Shown one piece after another: positions 18,634-26,505 of a stretch of 64,000 nt of DNA. Source of the DNA: Sphingomonas sp. GTDB taxonomy: Bacteria; Pseudomonadota; Alphaproteobacteria; Sphingomonadales; Sphingomonadaceae. A model generated the notes under the pieces. The model was not told where the DNA came from. It did no database searches and saw only the letters and a program-made list of their open reading frames with translations. Each line of letters starts with the position of its first letter. Position 1 is the stretch's first letter. The stretch is from assembly GCF_017304635.1 (NCBI RefSeq), contig NZ_JAFKMA010000001.1, positions 1 to 64,000 of the forward strand, in the 5' to 3' direction. The position numbers were made by a program, and so were the translations under genes.

Positions 18634-21095
18634 GCGACCGCCTGGACCGCTTCGCCCAGCACCTGATCGACGATCATCTGGCCGACGTCGTTCTGCCACA
18701 GCCACAGACCGTTGGCCTGCCCGCGGAAGCTCGCCTCGCCGCCGAGCCGACCCCACGGCACGAACCCGGCCGCGAGCCCGATGCCATAGGCGCCGGGGAT
18801 CGGACGGTCGTGCGCGTCGAGCAGGCGGCAATGCCGATCGACCATCGGCCGCCCGGTATCGGCGGCGAGGGGAAGCGGGCGGCCCTGATCGTCGCTGAGC
18901 GCCAGCGCATGCGGGCGATAGCCGAGCGCGCCGACGACGAGGTCGGCCTGCTCGATGATCGTGCGAGCACGGGCTTCGTCGTCGCCGATCCGGTGCGTCG
19001 CGACGCGTGGCTCGGGCGCGCGGCCATCGACCTGCAACATGCGCAGCACCAGCTCACGCGCCTCCAGCCGGAACCCGCCGAGGCGATAGACGAATCCCGA
19101 CACTGGGCAGATGTCATCGTCGCCGAAATCAGTGAAACTGTCGGCGCGCGCGGCGTCGGGGGAATGGTAGAAGGGGCGCAAGGGGCGGCGGTGGAGCAGG
19201 GTGATGCCGCCGGCGCCGAATGCGATGCCGGGGCGGCTGCGCAGCATCAGCGCGACGCTGGCGAGCGCGCTGGTCGAGCCGCCGATGACGGCGACCTTCG
19301 GCGCGCGTTTGCTGCGCAGCAAATCGGCCGCGCGATCGAGCCCGCCGAGCGCCAGTAGCTCGTCGGATTGCATCAGCCGGCCGGCCGCGAGTCGATGCAG
19401 CGGGGCGCCCGCGACTTCCTCCGTGGCCAGGCGGTCGAGCGGCTGGTAGCCACCGGTCGCAACGACCAGATTGGCGGCGCGATGCTCCCGCTCGCGCCCG
19501 TCGGACAGCCGCCGGACGGTCACCGACCAGCCGCCGCTTACGCGCTTCGCGCTCACCACGTCGTGTCCCGTCGCGACGCGTCCGCCGTTCTGGGCGACGA
19601 TTCCCGCGAGCCGGTCGCCGGTCACGCGGAGCAGCGGGCCGGCATCGACCAGCGGTACGCCAAGCGCGCCGACGAACTTGGCGACCTGCCGCGCGGCGGG
19701 ATGGTCGATCAGCGTGGCGATTTCCGGATAGGGATTGTCCTTGACCGCCGACAGGAACGTCTCCGCCGTCGAATCCGACGAGATGGCGTAGCGGCCGAGC
19801 CGCCCGCCGCCGAGCGCGTCGTCGCGCTCGGCGATGGTCAGGCCGGCCTGCGCGAGGGCGGCGAGCTGGCCCTGCTTCGCCGCCGCGGTCAGCAGCGCGG
19901 TGCCGGCGGGGCCGCCGCCGACGACGATCAGGCGATCCATCGCGCGCGGGCTTGCGGCGATGCGCGGCGCGCGCGTGGCGGCGTTGACGCGGCTCGCGAT
20001 CCACGCCGCATCCTCGGCCGTCATCCTGTCGGTGATCGGCAGCGAGACGATCCGCGCAGCGACGTCGTCGGCGACCGGAGTCGGTCCGGCGAGCGCATGG
20101 TCGCGGATCCACGGTTGTTGCCCCAGATGCGGGCTGAAATAGGCGCCGCAGCCGATGCCGTCGGCCGCCAGCGCGGCGATCACGCGATCGCGATCGGCAT
20201 GCGGTGGGAGCAAGGCGGGCAGGAATTGCGTCGCGCGGCGTTCCCCGGCGACCGTCTGCAACGTCACGCCGTCGAGACGGTCGCGATACGCCGCCTCGAC
20301 CGCGCTGCGGCCGGCGACAACGTCCCTGATCTCGGCGAGCTTCAGCCGCGCCATCGCGGCGACGATCTCGGCCATCTTGGCGTTGATGCCGGGCATCACC
20401 GCCGACCGGCTGCCGGCGAACCCGAAATTGTTCATCGAGCGCATGTCGTCGATACGCGCCGCGTCGCCGCAATGGATCAGGCCGCCCTCGGCGACGGCGA
20501 AGGTCTTGGTCGCGTGGAGCGAATGGACGATCGCGAACGGCGCGCCGCTGCCGAAGCCGCGGCCGGCGGCGTCGATCGTGCCGAGCGAGGCGGCGGCATC
20601 GACCACCACGCCGACGCCGTAGCGCTCCGCCAGCCATGCATAGCGGTCGAGGTCGATCGCCGTCCCGAACGTCGCATAGGGCACGATCACCGCGACGCGG
20701 TCGCCATGCCGCTCGAGCAGGCGTTCCTCCGCCGCCGGACAGAGCGTCCAGCTCTCCGGATCGATATCGCCGATCAGCGGGGTCAGCCCGCACCATTCGG
20801 CCGCCTGCGCGGTCGCGGCGAAAGTCATCGCCGGCATCAGCGCGAGCCGACCCTTCGCGCCCTCGCGACCGATCGCCTGGCGGATCGCCAGCATCAGGCC
20901 GAGCGTCGCATTGGCGACCCCCAGGCACGCGCCCCGTCCGCCGAACAGCCGCTCGGTCGCCTCAGCCTCGAACGCGCGCAGCTCGGGGCCGTTGTTCGAA
21001 TAGACGCCCGACGCCTCGACGCGGCGGAGCACGTCGAGATGCTCGCTGAGCCGCGGCGGGTTGGGATCGACCAGGGGAAAGCGCATGGATGCCAT
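18630..21095 (-). CDS. Fused DegT-type aminotransferase / FAD oxidoreductase
   Basis: One 821-residue open frame encodes two enzymes. Residues 1-375 are a DegT/DnrJ/EryC1/StrS PLP aminotransferase: YSNNGPELRAFE, PAMTFAATAQAAEW, the PLP-ring Asp166 in VVVDAAAS, and the Schiff-base Lys197 in HSLHATKTFAVAEGG are all present. Residues 386-821 are a flavoprotein with an FAD site GGGPAG (393-398), a second nucleotide site IGGSTS (604-609) and an ATGGY motif (546-550), the layout of N-hydroxylating or class B-like monooxygenases. The fusion suggests an amino group is installed on a sugar or aldehyde and then oxidised. ATG 21086 is an alternative start. The stop overlaps the GT2 start (GTGA). I know no characterised protein with this architecture. 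Confidence 0.85.
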   Translation of the reverse strand: MASMRFPLVDPNPPRLSEHLDVLRRVEASGVYSNNGPELRAFEAEATERLFGGRGACLGVANATLGLMLAIRQAIGREGAKGRLALMPAMTFAATAQAAEWCGLTPLIGDIDPESWTLCPAAEERLLERHGDRVAVIVPYATFGTAIDLDRYAWLAERYGVGVVVDAAASLGTIDAAGRGFGSGAPFAIVHSLHATKTFAVAEGGLIHCGDAARIDDMRSMNNFGFAGSRSAVMPGINAKMAEIVAAMARLKLAEIRDVVAGRSAVEAAYRDRLDGVTLQTVAGERRATQFLPALLPPHADRDRVIAALAADGIGCGAYFSPHLGQQPWIRDHALAGPTPVADDVAARIVSLPITDRMTAEDAAWIASRVNAATRAPRIAASPRAMDRLIVVGGGPAGTALLTAAAKQGQLAALAQAGLTIAERDDALGGGRLGRYAISSDSTAETFLSAVKDNPYPEIATLIDHPAARQVAKFVGALGVPLVDAGPLLRVTGDRLAGIVAQNGGRVATGHDVVSAKRVSGGWSVTVRRLSDGREREHRAANLVVATGGYQPLDRLATEEVAGAPLHRLAAGRLMQSDELLALGGLDRAADLLRSKRAPKVAVIGGSTSALASVALMLRSRPGIAFGAGGITLLHRRPLRPFYHSPDAARADSFTDFGDDDICPVSGFVYRLGGFRLEARELVLRMLQVDGRAPEPRVATHRIGDDEARARTIIEQADLVVGALGYRPHALALSDDQGRPLPLAADTGRPMVDRHCRLLDAHDRPIPGAYGIGLAAGFVPWGRLGGEASFRGQANGLWLWQNDVGQMIVDQVLGEAVQAVA

Positions 21096-21241
21096 GGTCG
21101 CGGCTTGTGCCAGCGCGACCTTAAAAAAGCGGTTACGCGCACCGTAAGCAACACCGCGCCGGTGCCCCATCCGCGACATGCTGCACTCGTTCCGCGCAGC
21201 AATTCGCTTGACGCGTCGCGCCGCGCGACTCAGGATGTGTC

Positions 21242-21592
21242 ATGACCAATACCGATCCGGCCGCGCTGTTCCGCGAGATGCTGGGCGAATGGGAGAAGAT
21301 GGCCAACACTGTCGGCGGCGGGTTCGCCCGCTCCGACGAGTTCGCCCGCGCCATGCACGGCGCGACCGCGGCGCAGCTCAACTCGCAAGAAGCGGTCGGC
21401 GCGATGATGACGCGCGCGCTCGCCGCCGCCAACATGCCGAGTCGCGCCGAGATCGAGGACCTGTCGGCCCGGCTCGCGCGGATCGAGGCGCAACTCGCGC
21501 GGATCGAGGAGCGGCTCGGCGGCTCGCCCCCGCGCGCCGACCGGCCCAAGCCGAAACGCACGCGCAAGCCGCCGTCGGAGAAAACGGGCTGA
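21242..21592 (+). CDS. phaE: Short PhaE-like PHA synthase subunit
   Basis: A 116-residue protein located just before phaC. The N-terminus MTNTDPAALFREMLGEWEKMANTVGGGF resembles PhaE-type subunits. A coiled-coil stretch (EIEDLSARLARIEAQLARIEERL, residues 68-90) and a basic Pro/Lys-rich tail follow, the arrangement seen in PhaE and related PHA-synthase partners. Classical PhaE is about three times longer, so this is a reduced form or a PhaE-like scaffold. The symbol is tentative and rests on the neighbour. It is divergent from the fused aminotransferase gene. Confidence 0.6.
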   Translation: MTNTDPAALFREMLGEWEKMANTVGGGFARSDEFARAMHGATAAQLNSQEAVGAMMTRALAAANMPSRAEIEDLSARLARIEAQLARIEERLGGSPPRADRPKPKRTRKPPSEKTG

Positions 21593-21609
21593 GCCGTCCC
21601 TCCGCCAGT

Positions 21610-21684
21610 ATTCCTGCGAAAGCAGGAGTCGAGGGCCACCGGCGCTTCGCCTGCGGCTCTGGGCTCCTGCTTTCGCCGGAGCGC
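21610..21684. repeat. Palindromic intergenic repeat (phaE-phaC gap)
   Basis: Two arms, 21610-21637 and 21655-21684, form an imperfect long hairpin. Each arm contains a CTGC-GAAAGCAG or CTGCTTTCG core. It resembles the larger repeat at 24176-24284 and is of the dispersed palindromic (REP/BIME-like) kind. It sits inside the phaE-phaC transcript. Confidence 0.6.
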
Positions 21685-21690
21685 GCTTAG

Positions 21691-22761
21691 ATGGCCACCG
21701 CGCCGCTCGACTTCGCCGACGCCGCCGCGCGAGAATTCGAGCGCGCGATGCAGCGCAATCTGAAGGGGCTCGACTATTTCCGCACCAGCGGCCCGTCGCT
21801 CGGCGCGACGCCGAAGGACGTACTGATCGAGCGCGGAACGATGCGGCTCTACCACTACCACGCGATGAGCGACGAGGTGTACCGCATCCCCGTCCTGCTG
21901 GTGATGGCGACGACCAATCGCGGCTACATCTTCGACATGGTGTCGGGGCAGAGCTTGGTCGAATATCTGCTGCGCGCCGGGTTCGACGTGTTCATGCTCG
22001 ATTGGGACGCGCCGCGCGCCGACGAGAAGTCGCTGAGCCTCGAAAGCTACGTGCTCGACTTCCTGCCCGCCGCGGTCGCGCGCGTGAAGGCGGAAAGCGG
22101 CGAGGACGACATCAACCTGGTCGGTTACTGTTTCGGCGGGGTGCTGTCGCTGCTGTGGGCGGCGCTGCATCCCGGGGCGGGGCTAGCCAACCTCGTCACC
22201 TTCACGACGCCGGTCGACTTCGCGCAGATGAAGCTGTTCCAGGCCTGGGCCGACCGCCGCTTCTTCGACGTCGACAAACTGGTCGACACGCTCGGCAATT
22301 GTCCGGCGGATCTGCTCTACACCGCATTCGACATGCTGCGGCCGGCGGCGCGGACCGCGGGCAACATCCGGCTCTACGACAATCTGTGGAACGACGAGTT
22401 CGTCAAATCCTACCGCATGTTCGATCGCTGGACATCGGACAGCCTGCCGCTCGCGGGCGAATATTTCCGCCAGACGACCAAGAAGCTGATCTGGGACAAC
22501 CAGTTGATGGAGGAGCGGCTGGAGGTCGGCGGTCGCCGCGTAGATCTGGCGACGATCACCGCGCCGTTCCTGCACGTCACCGCCGAACACGACCATATCG
22601 TGCCGACCGCCGCCTCCGCGCCGCTGCTCGGGATGATCGGATCGGCCGACAAGAGCGAGATCGTACTGAAGGGTGGGCATGTCAGCCTGGTCGCGGGCGG
22701 CAACGCGATCAAGCGGCTGTGGCCGAACCTCGTGCAATGGCTGGGAGAACGATCGACATGA
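21691..22761 (+). CDS. phaC: Poly(3-hydroxyalkanoate) synthase, class III PhaC type
   Basis: A 356-residue alpha/beta-hydrolase-fold PHA synthase. The lipase-like box is GYCFGG (residues 145-150) with the catalytic Cys147; Asp301 (AEHDHIVP) and His330 (GGHVSL) complete the triad. The spacing is almost the same as in class III PhaC of purple sulfur bacteria, and the length matches that class, which needs PhaE. It polymerises hydroxyacyl-CoA on granule surfaces. It follows the short PhaE-like gene and overlaps the GNAT gene by ATGA. Confidence 0.9.
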   Translation: MATAPLDFADAAAREFERAMQRNLKGLDYFRTSGPSLGATPKDVLIERGTMRLYHYHAMSDEVYRIPVLLVMATTNRGYIFDMVSGQSLVEYLLRAGFDVFMLDWDAPRADEKSLSLESYVLDFLPAAVARVKAESGEDDINLVGYCFGGVLSLLWAALHPGAGLANLVTFTTPVDFAQMKLFQAWADRRFFDVDKLVDTLGNCPADLLYTAFDMLRPAARTAGNIRLYDNLWNDEFVKSYRMFDRWTSDSLPLAGEYFRQTTKKLIWDNQLMEERLEVGGRRVDLATITAPFLHVTAEHDHIVPTAASAPLLGMIGSADKSEIVLKGGHVSLVAGGNAIKRLWPNLVQWLGERST

Positions 22762-23291
22762 GCCACGCCATCCGCCGTTTCCGCGAGCAGGATCGCGACG
22801 CGATGATGGCGTTCGCGGGGGCGCTGCCCGAGCATGACCTGCTGTTCCTCAGCCGCGACATCCGCGAACCGCGCGTGATCGCGGCATGGCTGGCGGCGAT
22901 CGAAGCGGGCGAGATCGACAGCCTGGTCGCCGAGGAGGACGGCACCATCGTCGCGACCGCGGCGCTGGTCCGCGATCCGCTGGGCTGGTCAGCGCATGTC
23001 GGCGAGGTGCGGTTGCTGGTGTCGGCCGACCGGCGCGGGGCTGGGCTCGGGATCGACCTGCTCCAGGGCATCTTCATGATCGCGCGCGATCGTGGCCTCG
23101 CCAAGCTGGTCGCGCGGATGACGGTCGATCAGGCCGCGTCGATCGCGTTGTTCAAAGGCGTCGGGTTTCGCGCCGAGGCGATGCTGAAGGACCATGTCCG
23201 CGGCCGCGACGGCCGCAGCCACGACCTCGCCATCCTCAGCTACGACGCCGCGCGCGTCGCGGCGCGGCATCGGGCGGCGGGGATCGAATAG
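22758..23291 (+). CDS. GNAT family N-acetyltransferase
   Basis: A 177-residue acyl-CoA-dependent acetyltransferase of the GNAT fold. Recognisable parts are AIRRFREQDRDAMMAF at the N-terminus, the beta4 strand VGEVRLLVSADRRGAGLGIDLL with the acetyl-CoA loop (R-R-G-A-G-L-G, near residue 100), and SIALFKGVGFRAEAMLKDHV near the end. Its ATG overlaps the phaC stop (ATGA), so it is made with PhaC. What it acylates is unknown; a role in PHA metabolism is suggested only by coupling. Confidence 0.85.
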   Translation: MSHAIRRFREQDRDAMMAFAGALPEHDLLFLSRDIREPRVIAAWLAAIEAGEIDSLVAEEDGTIVATAALVRDPLGWSAHVGEVRLLVSADRRGAGLGIDLLQGIFMIARDRGLAKLVARMTVDQAASIALFKGVGFRAEAMLKDHVRGRDGRSHDLAILSYDAARVAARHRAAGIE

Positions 23292-23346
23292 GGATCGAAA
23301 GGCGGGACGGCGCGTAGAGGTCGCTCGCGGGGCAGGAGAAACGTGA

Positions 23347-24153
23347 ATGCCGAATGCCGTACAATCGACGCCGGTCGGACCGACCATGGTCAAGGCGCCG
23401 TCCGCTTTCCTGGCGCTGACCGAATTGCCGCGCGCGTTGATGGAGCTGGGCTCGCTGCCGTTCGCCGCGCCGCTGCTCGCGACGCTGCCGCAGGGCGATG
23501 GGCATCCGGTGATCGTGCTGCCCGGGTTCGTCACCAGCGATCGCTCGACCGGTATCCTGCGCGCGTTCCTGAAGCGGCACGGTTATCAGGCGCATACCTG
23601 GAATCTCGGCCGCAACCTCGGCCCGCGCGCGATCGGGCGCGAAGGGGAGAAACTGCTCGCGCGCGTCCAGGCGGTGTACGAGGCGACGGGACAGAAGGTA
23701 TCGCTGGTCGGGTGGAGCCTGGGCGGCGTGATGGCGCGGCTCGTCGCCAAGCGCATGCCCGATGCGATCCGTCAGGTCATCACGCTCGGCTCGCCGTTTT
23801 CGGGCAGCCCCAAGGCGACCAACGTCTGGCGTGCCTACGAATTCCTGACCGGGCAGAAGGTCGACGACGACCATACCAGGGGTCAGCTGCACGAAGTGTC
23901 GGCACCGCCCCCGGTGCCCTCGACCGCGATCTATTCGCGCGGCGACGGCGTGGTCGCGTGGCAGAATTGCTGCGAGGAAATCGGGCCGATGTCTGACAAC
24001 ATCGAGGTCTATGGCAGTCATTGCGGCCTGGGCGTCAACGCCGCCGTTCTCTACGCGATCGCCGACCGGCTGGCGCAGGCGGAGGATGCGTGGCAGCCGT
24101 TCGACCGCAGCGGCTTGCGCGCGTGGGTGTATCCGTCGGCGGGACATGCGTGA
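23347..24153 (+). CDS. Alpha/beta hydrolase (lipase/PHA-depolymerase-like)
   Basis: A 268-residue hydrolase with nucleophile elbow GWSLGG (residues 122-127, Ser124) and an HPVIVLPGFV oxyanion strand near residue 53. YSRGDGVVAWQNCC carries the probable Asp and YGSHCGLGVN the probable His. It lacks an obvious signal peptide. It lies 55 bp after the GNAT gene in the PHA cluster and may act on lipid esters or on the polymer; the family alone does not decide. Confidence 0.8.
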   Translation: MPNAVQSTPVGPTMVKAPSAFLALTELPRALMELGSLPFAAPLLATLPQGDGHPVIVLPGFVTSDRSTGILRAFLKRHGYQAHTWNLGRNLGPRAIGREGEKLLARVQAVYEATGQKVSLVGWSLGGVMARLVAKRMPDAIRQVITLGSPFSGSPKATNVWRAYEFLTGQKVDDDHTRGQLHEVSAPPPVPSTAIYSRGDGVVAWQNCCEEIGPMSDNIEVYGSHCGLGVNAAVLYAIADRLAQAEDAWQPFDRSGLRAWVYPSAGHA

Positions 24154-24175
24154 GGTTGGGCTGACACCTCAATCA

Positions 24176-24284
24176 CGTCATCCCCGCGAAAGCGGGGACC
24201 CATCTTGGATGCTATCGGCCAGACTCAACGGTGGTGTTGTGAGGCGAGCGTAGGACATGGGTTCCCGCTTTCGCGGAGATGACG
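24176..24284. repeat. Large palindromic intergenic repeat
   Basis: Two 28-bp arms (24176-24203 and 24257-24284) match in 26 of 28 positions as an inverted repeat, with a 53-bp centre. Each arm contains its own small hairpin CCCCGCGAAAGCGGGG. It lies between the convergent hydrolase and phasin genes. This is the common sphingomonad REP/BIME-like or MITE-like type and may also end both transcripts. Confidence 0.75.
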
Positions 24285-24320
24285 CAGTTGGCTGGGCGGC
24301 CGTTGAAGCGGGCCCGATCC

Positions 24321-24767
24321 TCAGCCCTTCTTCCCGCCGCCCATCGCATCCTTGCCGAATTGCATGATGAGCTCGCCGATCTCCCGCGCGTGGGCCAGAC
24401 TGCGGGCGCCTTGTTCGCGCAGGTAATCGCCCTGGATCTTTGCGACTTCGGCCGGGTTCTTCGCTCCCGCCGCCTTGCGCATCGCGGCGAAGGCTTCGTG
24501 GCTGTTGCGTTCGGCCTGTTCGATCATCTTTAGCCCGACCGACGAGCCCTGCTTCGCGATCTTCTCGCCGGAGGCGCGCAGGCCCTCGCCGATGCCCTCG
24601 ACCCGGTCGGCGGCAGACTTGGCGCCGGCGGCGGCGCGGTCGGTCGCATCCTTCGTCGCCTGCGCCGCGCGGTCGGTCGCGTCCTTGGCGCGCTCGGCGG
24701 CCTTGTCGGTCGCGTCCTTCGCGCGCTTGGCTTGCTTGTCGATCGCGTCCTTGACCTTCTTCGCCAT
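24321..24767 (-). CDS. Phasin family protein with N-terminal AKDATD repeats
   Basis: A 148-residue granule-associated protein. The C-terminal half (GLRASGEKIAKQGSSVGLKMIEQAERNSHEAFAAMRKAAGAKNPAEVAKIQGDYL) is the phasin 2 pattern. The first 55 residues are a lysine/alanine-rich 11-residue repeat of the type AKDATDRAAxx, an amphipathic helix suited to binding a lipid or polymer surface. The ATG at 24767 has GGAG 7 nt upstream; a GTG one codon earlier is less well placed. It overlaps the stop of the WS/DGAT gene as TGATG, linking granule coat and neutral-lipid synthesis in one transcript. Confidence 0.82.
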   Translation of the reverse strand: MAKKVKDAIDKQAKRAKDATDKAAERAKDATDRAAQATKDATDRAAAGAKSAADRVEGIGEGLRASGEKIAKQGSSVGLKMIEQAERNSHEAFAAMRKAAGAKNPAEVAKIQGDYLREQGARSLAHAREIGELIMQFGKDAMGGGKKG

Positions 24768-26293
24768 CACTTCGCTCCTTTGGCTGCGCGCCCGGAGGCA
24801 GGTCTGGGCGCGGGTTTGCGGGCAGGCTTGTTCTCGTTAGCTTCCTTCTTCGGTGCTTCCTTCTTCGGCGCGGCCGGTTTCAGCGCCGCCGCCTTCAACG
24901 CCGCGAACGACGCGCGCAGGGCGTCCGCATAGGCGTCGGGATCCGGCAGCATGTCGCGGTCGGCGGTGAACGACACGGCGATCGTATCCACATAGGAATA
25001 GACCGGGTGGATCAGTCCCATGCTGTCGAACACCGGCGCGGTGCCCATCATCGCCAACATCTTCGCGCCGCAGAAATAGAGCGGTACCTTCGGCCCCGGC
25101 ACGTTGGTGACTACGACGTTGAACGCGGGCGCGTGCATGTTGGCGGCGCCGACTCGCGTGTAGAGCCGCGCGCCCAGCCCGGCGAGGCCGGAAGGGATCA
25201 GCTTCGAATAATCGGCCAAGTTCTTCGCCCCGACCGCATTCGTCATCGCCTTCGAATTGACCGCCTCGTCATGGACGAAGCGCAGGCGTTCGAGCGGGTC
25301 CTCGATCTGCGTGCCCAGACCCACCACCATCGCCGAGACGAGGTTGCCGAGCGCGGCCTTCTCCCCCTCCTGCCGCACCGAGATCGGTGCCATCGCGGTC
25401 AGCGTCTCCTTGGGCAGGTCGTTCCTGTCCTTGAGGTAATGGCGCAGCGCTCCGCCGACCACGGTCAGGATCACGTCGTTCACGGTCGCATCGGGCACCG
25501 CTTCCTTGATGGCGCGGACCTCGGCCAGCTTGAACGGCACCGCGTCCCACACGCGGTGCGCGGAGACCTTGCCGTTGAACCGCGTCTTGGGGGCGGGACG
25601 CGTGTTCTTGAGGCTCACATCGCCCTTGCCCGCCTGCACCGCCAGCTTGGCCATGCCGGGCAGCGAGCGCCCGATCGTCTCCGCGATCCGCATCGGCTGG
25701 AGCAGGTTGTTGAAATAACTCCGCGTCAGCAGGTCGGCGACGCGCGGCATGTTCTCGGGCTGCCACGTGTCGGGCTTGTCCGGCGCGGCCACGTCCGGAT
25801 TAAGGTCGTGGACGGCGGCCGACATCTCGACCCCCGACATGCCGTCGATCGCGGCGTGGTGGACTTTCGAGACCAAAGCGAAGCAGCCAGGCGGCAGGCC
25901 GGGGATGTTGTCGAGCCCCTCGACCACGGTGAATTCCCACAGCGGCTTGGTCAGGTCCATCGGCCGCGCATGCAGTCGCGCGACCTGGATGCACAGCTGG
26001 CGCCAGTCGCCGGGTTTGGGCAGCGCGATGTGGCGAACGTGGAATTCCAGGTCGAACTCGGGATCCTCGATCCAATAGGGATGGTCGACGTCGAACGGCA
26101 CGCGCACCAGCCGCTGGCGGAACGATCGCGCGCCGGGCAGGCGCTGTTCGATGAAGCGCAGGATGTCCTTGAACCGCACGAACCCGCCGGGCGCGGTCGC
26201 GGGATCGTAGATGCCGACCGAGCCGATGTGCATCGGCGTGTGCGGGGTTTCGAGATAGACGAACGACGCGTCCTGCGCGCTCAACTGCTGCAT
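24767..26293 (-). CDS. Wax ester synthase/diacylglycerol acyltransferase (WS/DGAT)
   Basis: A 508-residue acyl-CoA:alcohol or acyl-CoA:diacylglycerol acyltransferase. The active-site motif HHAAIDG (HHxxxDG; His145, His146, Asp150) is intact, and the family start MQQLSAQDASFVYLETPHTPMHIG is typical. The NVVVTNVPGP block (PLW/NVP region) of the C-terminal condensation-like domain is also seen. The last 45 residues are an unusual Lys/Pro/Ala tail (KKEAPKKEANENKPARKPAPRP) that may bind acidic surfaces. It makes wax esters or triacylglycerol and precedes the phasin gene with TGATG overlap. Confidence 0.92.
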   Translation of the reverse strand: MQQLSAQDASFVYLETPHTPMHIGSVGIYDPATAPGGFVRFKDILRFIEQRLPGARSFRQRLVRVPFDVDHPYWIEDPEFDLEFHVRHIALPKPGDWRQLCIQVARLHARPMDLTKPLWEFTVVEGLDNIPGLPPGCFALVSKVHHAAIDGMSGVEMSAAVHDLNPDVAAPDKPDTWQPENMPRVADLLTRSYFNNLLQPMRIAETIGRSLPGMAKLAVQAGKGDVSLKNTRPAPKTRFNGKVSAHRVWDAVPFKLAEVRAIKEAVPDATVNDVILTVVGGALRHYLKDRNDLPKETLTAMAPISVRQEGEKAALGNLVSAMVVGLGTQIEDPLERLRFVHDEAVNSKAMTNAVGAKNLADYSKLIPSGLAGLGARLYTRVGAANMHAPAFNVVVTNVPGPKVPLYFCGAKMLAMMGTAPVFDSMGLIHPVYSYVDTIAVSFTADRDMLPDPDAYADALRASFAALKAAALKPAAPKKEAPKKEANENKPARKPAPRPASGRAAKGAK

Positions 26294-26401
26294 CGGGCGG
26301 CTCTCCTGCTCGCGCCGGGTGTGGCCGGTCGCGGGGCGAGCGTAGCAGAGGTAGGGCGAGGGGGCGAATCGGTGATTTGTAGAGCGCGTGCCAAAAACGT
26401 A

Positions 26402-26499
26402 CCGTCACCCCGGCCTCGTGCCGGGGCCCACCGCGCCGCAAAACCAACAGTCGCGGTGCTGGCGGCGCGGTGGATGCCGGGACGAGCCCGGCATGACGG
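26402..26499. repeat. Large palindromic intergenic repeat
   Basis: Imperfect inverted arms 26402-26439 and 26462-26499, about 38 bp each, contain CCCCGGCCTCGTGCCGGGG and GCCGGGACGAGCCCGGC hairpins and outer CCGTCA/TGACGG ends. The repeat fills the gap between the ABC-F stop and the WS/DGAT start. It is the same general design as the repeat at 24176-24284 but with a different core. Confidence 0.7.
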
Positions 26500-26505
26500 T
26501 TTTGC

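Noticed and set aside
24176..26499. Palindromic intergenic repeats as insertion sequences
   Set aside because: They are 100 bp or shorter, encode nothing and show no target duplication that I can see.
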